Below are positions 55,411 through 64,000 of a stretch of DNA of 64,000 bases, piece after piece. The position numbers and the translations under genes were made by a program. The DNA is from Nematostella vectensis (Eukaryota > Cnidaria > Anthozoa > Actiniaria > Edwardsiidae), in NCBI RefSeq assembly GCF_932526225.1, contig NC_064044.1, forward strand, positions 13,158,953-13,222,952. Direction: 5' to 3'. How positions within the stretch are numbered: position 1 is the stretch's first letter; each line of letters opens with the position of its first letter. The notes under the pieces were generated by a model. It ran no database searches, had not been told where the DNA came from, and saw only the letters and a program-made list of their open reading frames with translations.

Positions 55411-58400
55411 TGGTTGGTCTTTATCACTTTGAATGTTTTATCGCTTAACAAAACGATCTTTGGCGGGGCTAAAGTAGTTGATCTATCAAACAATCTCAGC
55501 GAGTTTACGCGGCAAGCTCTTCATAGTCCACTGTGAAGTCTATTTCCTTTAATTTTCCATTTTTTTATTACTATACAAATTCTCTTGCGTACTAGAATAC
55601 AAACCGAGTGCTTGGGTTACCTGTGGTCTATTACACAGCACTAAAAGCCACCACCATCACCATATTGCATTTTTTACATGCCATGGTAAAAACAATTGCA
55701 TCACTATCCCATACACTCCTTAGTCCAACTCCACTCACAGTAGCATTCCCCATAATTACCCTCCCGACCTCACCCACCTCTACCCGTATCACAACCATTA
55801 CCCCCCTATATGTCCCCCTTCTCCCCAGGTGCCATGGTACGAATACCTGCTTTTAACCAAAAACATCACCTCACCGATTTTTTTACAAGTTTAAAGAAAG
55901 AGAACGTGCAATGGCACACCTGTTTTTGAGTTGATTTATTGAATGTCTACAGAGGGGGTTAAATACAAAAGAGATACTGTACTCTATGAAACATACACTG
56001 GACAAGGGCGTGGTCCAAAGGAGGGACTAAGACACCCCTCAAGGTTTCTTTCCTTGTACACTGAATAAAAATACTTTGTATTCCGTCAATAGAAGCCTGT
56101 AGATCCATGGAGAACTTCAAGCAATGGATAGTTTCCTTCGCAGTGGCTTTTATTTGTCACACGGACGCTTACGCAAAAGCGGCTGCGAAGGACAATAAGT
56201 AAAAAGATCCGACTCTTTGCTTAAAGAACCCCATCTCATTTTACAACTGACTATTCTGTATACTTTCTGATACTAGAAAGGAAAGTTGTCTCGGGAAAAT
56301 TTATATGCAGACAAAAAGCTTAAGCGAAGTTTGCAAAAAAAAGGCCTATATTCAGTAAACTGCATATTAGACTGAGCCAAGTTCTAAGACTATGTCAAAA
56401 GCCGCGACATACCGTAGTTCCGCCACATACAAGAACCTGCTTTTTACAAGGTTAGTCTAAACACCTTTAGACGATTTCTTATACATTTACTGTGCGGTTC
56501 TTATAAAAAATGCAGTATAAGATACCAAATTTTAGCCTAACAGTTCTTCATTTCCAGTTTCTTATGTGTGGGGAACTACTGTATCTATATGCATAGATGA
56601 TAGTATCCGAGGTGACTTAGCGGCTATATTTACCTACCTACTTCGTAGGGACTTTGTGTAGGTCATTCATGTTGTTCGCTATAGTGTCCCTAACCCTAAC
56701 CATTAACATAGTGAACCATATATGAAGGATCTACAGACTTTGTGAGTGGCCGAGTTATAGGCTACAGGCCCTTTCAGTTGGGAATCCTATCACTATCACG
56801 TGAACTAGTGGCTGGAGTAGTAAAAATACATAAATATAATACAATGAAAAGGGATTGCGGTACACAATCATCTATACACACCTATTTCAATACGGTTGAT
56901 AAACAATGTTGTTTTCTTGTATAAAGACGGTTATTTACTACATGGTTTTCACTGGGAAAATTATTGATGTGAGTATTCTCCATAGCGACTGGTTTCAGGC
57001 ATTCACAATTTTCTTTACGTCAAACTTAGTTGAAATAGGTGTACAGGTTATCATACAGCGACTTACGCCTAGTCTTATTTACAGAAGGCAAATAAAATGG
57101 ACATAATTTAGATGGAACACCAACAGTGTGACACGACTACTTGGCCAGGATATGCACAGCCTGTTTTACATGAGATGCTTCAATGCGCAGTCGGTACCAT
57201 CCTAGTGTCCTACTTTTTTTTTTTAATAACTTTTTATCAACTTTTTGTTAAAGGCCACAGTAGCGCACGCCGCCTTCTTACCACGCAGGTTCTAACAAAT
57301 ATTGAATAATCAAGAAATCAATATAACTGAGGTATGAGATAGTGAGATATAGGTCAACGCCGACCCCATCCTATGCCAAGCCATGTACTTTTACCCCTCA
57401 TACTGCTTCTTTGGGATCCTGCCCAAGTTTTCTCGGTTGAAGTTTCTATGTCAGCCGCCATTTGTCATCATTTTGTTATCCTAGCAAAACTTAAAGTGCG
57501 AGAAAGCATCCACTTCCATCTGATGATTTAGGAAAGCTATTTCAATATATTTTTATCGAAATTTGCAAATAACGTATAGAACTTAGTATTAAGATAGTTA
57601 CTTCGAAATTTCTTCATATAATTTGTCTTTCAACTTAAAACAAAAAAAAGTGTGTCTGTGAGTCCACAATATGTTAGAAGTCCGGAAATCCAAGCCATTC
57701 TAAAATCGCTATTGTGGATGAAATTTAACTTGAATCTTATCCGCTATGAGTAATTAATAAAAGGGATAGTATAATGAAAAGCAATCAGCGGACTCAAAGA
57801 ACTTAATCTATACGCATTATATGAGCAAAAAACAACCATCATACTGTTAAAGAGAACAATTGAGAATATTTAAAAAAGTGGTTCAATGTATGAATTACTT
57901 AAATACCCTCTGTCAGCCGTACCAAGTGCGAAAAAGCATCCATTTCTATCGGCTGATTTGTGGAAGCAAATGCGATAGTTTCGATTGAATTTCTTAAATA
58001 AAGTATTACATTATGTTATTTCCAGATCTTTGCAAATTTTGTGCCTCCCAATATTAAATGGATACAATAACAAAGGTGTGGCTGACAATGGCTCTTTAAG
58101 TTCTCCATCAGCCCTCAGTCGTCTACTTTTAAACACAAGCATCCATTCACTTTAAAAGGGTGAACCTACAGAAGACATGGAAACATTTAGCATGCTGCCA
58201 ATAGGGCCTATTATCAGCCTTTTACCACGAGATGGACTTGTGAGTTAGTCCAGTAACCCTAATTTCATGTGGATGGTATTGGGTCAAACAGATTTTCTCA
58301 ATCTGATACCCTTCAGCAGAGTAAGGACAGTGTTTTCCAGGAAAAGGTAGAAGTCCAATGTCGTTAACAGGTGACAAGCAAATACAGTAATTTCACGTGG

Positions 58401-58849
58401 ATGGCATTAGGTCCAACAGATTCCAGGTAGTCCAATGTCGTTAACAGGTGACAAGCAAATACAGTAATTTCACGTGGATGGCATTAGGTCCAACAGATTC
58501 CAAGTAGTCCAATGTCGTTAACAGGTGACAAGCAAATACAGTAATTTCACGTGGATGGCATTAGGTCCAACAGATTCCAAGTAGTCCAATTTGACAGACA
58601 AGTAAACTACTTCCAGACGATTGTCCTTGTACCAACACCAGGGTTAATGGTGTCATCTAAAACTCTATCCTCGGGATAAAATAAACATCGAGTGACAGTA
58701 TTCGCAGACCATCTTCTCAGCCTTCTAAAATAACTAGGCCTCTATTAGTGCTAGGCTGGTTCAAGACGAATGAAATAGGCCTAGTTAGGTTGGCCCTGGC
58801 TGGCCTCGATGGGCCAATGGAAATTTACAGATGAGCCACGTCTTGGAAC
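55411..58849. other. Region downstream of SF1 (possible long 3'UTR and intergenic)
   Basis: No ORF of note. AATAAA on the - strand occurs at 56149-56154 and 55935-55940; if used, SF1 would have a 2.7-2.9 kb 3'UTR (inference). Contains diverged dispersed repeats around 57445-58110 (with TGTCAGCCGCCATTTGTC and AACAAAGGTGTGGCTGACA) also seen at 3365-3575, and the 77 bp repeat array at 58353. Confidence 0.4.
58353..58594. repeat. 77 bp tandem repeat, 3 copies, downstream of the SF1 stop
   Basis: GTCCAATGTCGTTAACAGG begins at 58353, 58430 and 58507. Probably within the SF1 3'UTR. Confidence 0.88.
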
Positions 58850-58912
58850 TTATCCCGAGCTGGGGGGTGGGGGTGGTGGTGGAGGTGGTGGGGCGCCCAT
58901 TATTGACTGTCC
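58850..58912 (-). CDS. SF1: SF1 last coding exon (poly-Pro and stop)
   Basis: 20 codons plus TAA: GQSIMGA, ten prolines, SSG. TTTCAG acceptor at 58913-58914. Confidence 0.88.
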   Translation of the reverse strand, partial: GQSIMGAPPPPPPPPPPSSG

Positions 58913-61900
58913 CTGAAATTAGAAAGTGTAAAGTTTTCAGAAGGGAGTGGATCTCACTGAATAGCTGGAATCAGAAAGTTTGTTAGATATATGTCATGAA
59001 GAAAGGGCTCTGGAATTAGAAAGTGTAAAGTTGTCAAGAGGGAGTGGATCTCACTGAATAGTTGGAATCAGAAAGTGTGTTAGGTATACGTCATGAAGAA
59101 AGGGCTCTGGAAATAGAAAGTGTAAAGTTGTCAGAAGGGAGGGGCTTTTATTGGGTGACATGAATCAGAAGGTGTGAGGATGTGTGTCAAGAGGGAGTGG
59201 CTCTCATTGAGTGGCTGGAATCAGAAAGTGTGTTAGATATATGTCATGAAGAAAGGGCTCTGGAATTAGAAAGTGTACAATTGTAAGGAGGAAATGGCTC
59301 CAATAGAGGCTGGAATCAGAAAGTGTGGAGTTGTCAAGAAGGGGAGTGAGGGGGGGAGGGGACAGGAAGGAGAGGCTCTCAATGAATGGCTGGAATTAGA
59401 AAGTGTGAGGATGTATGGCGAGAGTGAAGGGCTCTGATTGGTTCTCTGGAATTAAAAAGTGTGAAGACGTGTGTCAAGAGGGAAGGGCTGTGATTGGGTC
59501 TCTGGAATTAGAAAGTGTGAAGATGTGTGTCAGGAGGTAAGGGCTGTGATTGGTTCTCTGGAATTAGAAAGTGTGAAGACGTGTGTCAGGAGGTAAGAAC
59601 TGTGATTGGTTCTCTGGAATTAGAAAGTGTGAAGACGTGTGTCAGGAGGTAAGGTCTGTGATTGGGTCTCTGGAATTAGAAAGTGTGAAGACGGGTGTCA
59701 GGAGGTAAGGGCTGTGATTGGTTCTCTGGAATTAGAAAGTGTGAAGACGTGTGTCAGGAGGTAAGGGTTGTGATTGGTTCTCTGGAATTAGAAAGTGTGA
59801 AGACATGTGTCAGGAGATAAGGGCTGTGATTTGGTCTCTGGAATTAGAAAGTGTGAAGACGTGTGTCAGGAGGTAAGGGCTGTGATTGGTCCTCTGGAAT
59901 TAGAAAGTGTGAAGACGTGTGTCAAGAGGGAAGGGATCTAATTTTTACTCCAAGTAAAGGGAAAGTTTTTCATGGGCCATGGTTTAATTAAAGTCTGTTT
60001 ATCCAACTTGCATGACAAATGGTTTTGTGGGCTATGAAATTCTATGCAAGTGACATACTGTACTCATCTCAGTGGTGAATTAAATCCGCTTGAATAACGG
60101 TGAATTTCAATTTATCCTACAATTTAAACAGCTTAGCTGTACTAATAAAGTGTCAAATAATGAAGGGAAAGTTGTATTTTTCTTAAAAAAATGAGGAGAG
60201 TTTTTAATATTCAGAACAAAACAGCATTTTCATGCAAGTCGGATCCAGAGGAAATCCTTCATTAGAGAAGAAGCAGAAAGAAGCCTGAGAAACACACACA
60301 CACAAGTTTTTGAGATCCTGTAGAAAACCCGCCTTACAAAGAATCAAACATCCACAGAAAACATAAAAGATCATAAAAGACATAACAACGTATATGGTCG
60401 AATAACTTACCCATGGTGCATCTGATGGTGGGGGAGGGGGTGGGGGCTGGAACTGTGGAAATCCTGGGGGTGGGGGCGGTATGTATCCAGGAGTGGTCTG
60501 CCATGGGGGTATCGAAGGTGCTGAAAATGAAAGAAAATGAATGCCAAGTGAGAAATGCTTGAGTAAAGATTAAACAGTCCATTGTCTGGAGGGGATATAA
60601 TGGGATTGAAAAGTTATTAGTTTGATTTCAACTATCCATGCATTATTTTATTCTCTAGCATTATAGTTAAAATGCTTTAACATATGTAAGATGGATCTCT
60701 GATTTGCATTATTTTTTTTTACAGGCAGTAAAAGATCACTTGCACCATTCGAAACAGGTTTGAAACAACTGTTGAATTCATATGGACTCTAGGTTGATTA
60801 TAGCTTAAATATAAGGTGGGATCACGTGTGTGGTGCCAGTACATAATATGCATAAACTCTCTATATAGGTATATAGGGTAACAGTATATCTAGACAAATA
60901 CAGTATAAACACAAAAAAGACAATGTGTGCTTCATCCCTTAATTGGTTATTGAAGCATCCCTTAGGCTCTATCGCTGTACTAACCTTGCTGCCATGGGGG
61001 TGGAGCCCCAGAGCTGGGTGGCGGCGGCGGAGGAGGAAGCTGCATGTTACCCCCAGGGGGAGGCGGCTGGAAGGGTCCTGGACCTGGTGGTGGTGGTGGT
61101 GCCCCTCGGGGTGGTCCTCCTAGCAAGAACACAGCAGTTTAGAATAGTGTGACTTATTTTCATTGGTGTTTGAATCCTGCTGCAAGTATAAACTAGCAAG
61201 GGCAGATCTAGGAAGAGGTCTGACCTATATATGAGAAAAAAGAAGCGCTGAACACTTTCACCTCTTTTAATGGAATTAAGATTTAGAGCTTATACTTTTG
61301 ACCTGTTTACATAAGATACAAATAGGTCTGAATCGTCACCTGACTCGAAAATATACACCTGTGTTCGATTTTTGCACTTACATGCTTTTCCTGTATGCTT
61401 GCGATTGGCTTTTTCAAAACTCGATGTTCTTTTTTGAATTTGTTATTTCAATTGGAGCTTGGCAAAATCTAGATTAGAGTGTGATTAAATGCTTGATATA
61501 ATACATCATGCATTTAATTACATATTGGAGAAAATTGTTTTTTTTTTAACAAAAAAAAACTAAGATGTGTAGACTTGTGCCTATTCTGGTGCAAAGCTAA
61601 TATTAAAAGCTGTACATGTGTGCAGTGACAACAGTACAACTATCAAAAGCTATTAGCTTAAATCCCTAACTAAACTAACTCTAATTCACATACCCATGTT
61701 GAGCATTGGTGGTCCAGGAGGCGGGGGGCCAGGCAGGATCCCGCCTGGTTTGCTCCACGGTGGGGGTGGACCACCAGGGCCATTCCCTGCCCCAGGGGGG
61801 CGCATGCCTGGTGGCCGCTGAACGGGGGTACTCATTAGAGGCTTGGGACCAGAATTACTTGTGGCCCAGGGGGGTGGAGCTGACGTGGCACTCTACGGAA

Positions 61901-62952
61901 ATAGAAGATATAAAATATAGGTGCCAGAGACATGACAGAAAAACCTGGAAAACGCGCAGTCCCAGATGGAGAGAGAAGACACAACTTCTTACAATAGCTA
62001 TTATAGGCTACTTGTATTACGGACTGATTTCAAAACACAAATAACGTGAGGCTGCACTTGATATTTTGTTTGCTATAAGTTAAAAAGTACTCAGAGGAAT
62101 TATCCGCCTTATTCAATGTGAAATGGGCTGATTTAAAGCGTCACGTCATGTTTTCCCGTCATGTCTGTGCCAGAGTAAAATCAATTTTTAAATGAAAATC
62201 ATGCATAACACTCAAGTAGAATTGTTGTGACACAGGCTACCATGGTCACAGGGAGCTTGATTTAAAAAAAAAACAGCTGCTTAGCATGCAAGATCAGTTT
62301 ATATTGACATAAACTGTTTGGGCAAATAAACCATGCCAATAAAATTAGTATATCTATGTTTCTTGCATAATACTTTTTTTTTACTTTAATTCAAATTCCA
62401 AGTTAGAAGAGATCAAAGTTAGGAATTCTATTGGAAAGGAGGACTATGTATATTTACGAGTTATAAGATTGGCCAGTAAATAGGTACATACCGGTACTGG
62501 AGGAGGAGGAAGAGTAGATGGGATCGTCTTGGGTGGAGGAGGGGCTTGTGACGGTGGCGGCGCAGGGGCAAATGCTGCAGGCTCTGATGCCGCTGGAGGG
62601 GGTGGTGCCTCTCCAACGCCTAGCTCTGCCATGAGTGACAGGTACTGAAATGCATGACAAGGAATCAGACATGAGGTGGTTTTATTTAGATATTGAAATA
62701 TCTTCTCATTTTTGACAAATATTTTTTGTTTACCACTGTATGGCCTTAATTAACTTAATTAATTTCTCAGCAAATTCAAAAGGATTTACAATCCAAATGA
62801 CACCCACCCTTTTGTATAGATTCTTTTGTGGACAATTTGTCTTTAACATGTAACAAAAAGCAGGATCATGTGGTTACCACAGTACCTCACTATCCATCTT
62901 GGCTTTGTCCACAGGGAGGGTAGGAACTGGTGGTAGCGCAGTGTCGTTAGGA
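58850..62952 (-). CDS. SF1: Splicing factor 1 / branch-point binding protein, C-terminal six exons (partial)
   Basis: Six exons join in phase to about 241 residues plus stop: DKAKMDSEYLSLMAELG, then proline-rich sequence with repeated PPW and PPWQQ motifs and a final run of ten prolines. The EYLSLMAELG segment followed by Pro-rich PPWQQ repeats is diagnostic of animal SF1, which binds the branch-point sequence during early spliceosome assembly with U2AF. The U2AF-ligand, KH/QUA2 and zinc-knuckle parts must lie to the right of the window. Two introns carry large arrays made of their own acceptors, an irony for a branch-point binding factor. Confidence 0.9.
58915..59945 (-). repeat. SF1 last-exon acceptor array, ~56 bp unit, about 18 copies
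   Basis: Units GGAATTAGAAAGTGTGAAG plus GTGTGTCAGGAGGTAAGG. On the - strand each unit contains CACTTTCTAATTCCAG, matching the true acceptor tract CACTTTCTAATTTCAG. Units near the exon are more diverged; those at 59400-59940 are nearly identical. Confidence 0.9.
60411..60520 (-). CDS. SF1: SF1 exon (PPWQTTPGYIPPPPP)
   Basis: 110 nt, phase 1 in and 0 out; TTTCAG acceptor, TGG|GTAAGT donor. A different frame is also open here but lacks the PPW motifs. Confidence 0.9.
60985..61119 (-). CDS. SF1: SF1 exon (Pro-rich, PPPWQQ)
   Basis: 135 nt, phase 1 in and out; GCTAG acceptor and G|GTTAGT donor; ends SSGAPPPWQQ. Confidence 0.88.
61694..61892 (-). CDS. SF1: SF1 exon (Pro/Gly-rich, PPW motifs)
   Basis: 199 nt: APPPWATSNSGPKP, GGPPPPWSKPGG; donor G|GTATGT, phase 1. 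Confidence 0.9.
62492..62644 (-). CDS. SF1: SF1 exon (YLSLMAELG and Pro/Ala-rich)
   Basis: 153 nt, phase 0 both ends; TTTCAG acceptor, CCG|GTATGT donor. Confidence 0.92.
62886..62952 (-). CDS. SF1: SF1 exon (PND...KMDSE)
   Basis: 67 nt, phase 2 in (one base completes a codon), donor GAG|GTACTG. Its acceptor TTGTAG and first bases TCCTAACGAC are the unit of the array that fills the rest of the window. Confidence 0.85.
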
Positions 62953-64000
62953 CTACAACACAAGCAATGATACAGGGTAGTTAGGACTACAACACAAGCA
63001 ATGATACAGGGTCGTTAGGACTACAACACAAGCAATGATACAGGGTCATTAGGACTACAACACAAGCAATGATACAGGGTCATTAGGACTACAACACAAG
63101 CAATGATACAGGGTCGTTAGGACTACAACACAAGCAATGATACAGGGTCATTAGGACTACAACACAAGCAATGATACAGGGTCATTAGGACTACAACACA
63201 AGCAATGATACAGGGTCGTTAGGACTACAACACAAGCAATGATACAGGGTCGTTAGGACTACAACACAAGCAATGATACAGGGTTGTTAGGACTACAACA
63301 CAAGCAATGATACAGGGTTGTTAGGACTACAACACAAGCAATGATACAGGGTTGTTAGGACTACAATACAAGCAATGATACAGGGTCGTTAGGAATACAA
63401 CACAAGCAATGATACAGGGTTGTTAGGACTACAACACAAGCAATGATACAGGGTCATTAGGACTACAACACAAGCAATGATACAGGGTCGTTAGGACTAC
63501 AACACAAGCAATGATACAGGGTCATTAGGACTACAACACAAGCAATGATACAGGGTCATTAGGACTACAACACAAGCAATGATACAGGGTCGTTAGGACT
63601 ACAACACAAGCAATGATACAGGGTCGTTAGGACTACAACACAAGCAATGATACAGGGTAGTTAGGACTACAACACAAGCAATGATACAGGGTAGTTAGGA
63701 ATACAACACAAGCAATGATACAGGGTAGTTAGGACTACAACACAAGCAATGATACAGGGTCATTAGGACTACAACACAAGCAATGATACAGGGTAGTTAG
63801 GACTACAACACAAGCAATGATACAGGGTAGTTAGGACTACAACACAAGCAATGATACAGGGTAATTAGGACTACAACACAAGCAATGATACAGGGTCATT
63901 AGGACTACAACACAAGCAATGATACAGGGTCGTTAGGACTACAACACAAGCAATGATACAGGGTAGTTAGGACTACAACACAAGCAATGATACAGGGTCA
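62942..64000 (-). repeat. SF1 exon acceptor array, 34 bp unit, about 31 copies, runs off the window
   Basis: TTAGGACTACAACACAAGC repeats every 34 bp. On the - strand every unit has TGTGTTGTAG|TCCTAA, the real acceptor and start of the SF1 exon. Variation is mostly one base (GTCG/GTCA/GTAG). Confidence 0.95.

Noticed and set aside
54322-55493. Open frames of 300-360 codons on the - strand and shorter ones on the + strand
   Set aside because: They are translations of a 24/18 bp minisatellite; all frames are open because unit lengths are multiples of three. No start context, no domain, pure periodic sequence.
60334-60582. 82-codon ORF overlapping an SF1 exon
   Set aside because: Wrong frame relative to the SF1 exon phases; the PPW-containing frame fits both neighbours.
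60923-61152. + strand ORFs with Trp/Gly/Val-rich sequence
   Set aside because: Antisense reading of the Pro-rich SF1 exon.
62942-64000. Regular 34 bp repeats that superficially resemble a CRISPR array
   Set aside because: Units are directly adjacent without unique spacers, and the locus is an intron of an animal gene.
1-64000. tRNA, rRNA or other structured RNA genes
   Set aside because: I saw no cloverleaf with A and B boxes or rRNA-like sequence, but a covariance-model scan would be decisive and could not be run.

Overview
This is a window of intron-rich animal DNA. The gene content and repeats (a one-repeat-per-exon ankyrin gene, RING/B-box/filamin TRIM genes, many small inverted-repeat transposons, TCC/GGG-rich insertions) fit an invertebrate, and an anthozoan cnidarian of the sea-anemone type is my best guess (inference, about 50%). 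Nothing is bacterial or viral in character.

Layout. (1) 1-7140 and 10059-17040 are two direct copies of a segment of about 7 kb, each carrying the same 1.66 kb non-autonomous LTR element (795-2462; 10842-12500) followed by a two-exon TRIM-type gene on the + strand (3086-5828 and 13123-15956). The 2.9 kb between the copies holds MITE-like inverted repeats and a 42 bp-arm foldback that touches the duplication edge. (2) 17040-18790 is intergenic, with a MITE and another repeat. (3) 18932-49541 on the - strand is a complete canonical ankyrin gene. I could join 34 coding exons with every splice phase closing, giving 1661 residues: 24 ankyrin repeats, ZU5-ZU5-UPA, a death domain and a Thr/acidic tail. 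A small single-pass membrane ORF lies inside one of its large introns (35233-35439). (4) 49542-58849 is mostly non-coding, with a 1 kb minisatellite beside a palindrome and a few weak exon candidates. (5) 58850-62952 on the - strand are the last six coding exons of splicing factor 1 (SF1/BBP); its KH and zinc-knuckle part lies beyond the right edge.

The main discovery is a repeated pattern in the ankyrin and SF1 introns. At least eleven tandem arrays or duplications begin exactly at a splice site, and each unit carries the splice site plus roughly 7-45 nt of the neighbouring exon. They occur at acceptors of ankyrin exons 5, 9, 15 and 33 and at two SF1 acceptors, and at donors of ankyrin exons 16, 19, 23, 29 and 30, with weaker cases at exons 18 and 26. 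Introns are therefore filled with dozens of decoy splice sites made from their own exon edges.

The second notable signal is in the two TRIM paralogs. Their coiled-coil part is almost identical, but the C-terminal recognition part differs at about 26 replaced codons against 2 silent ones, plus two in-frame indels. That is the signature of strong diversifying selection, or of gene conversion with selection, on a probable innate-immune or recognition module.

All splice sites and reading frames were read by eye; no database search was run.
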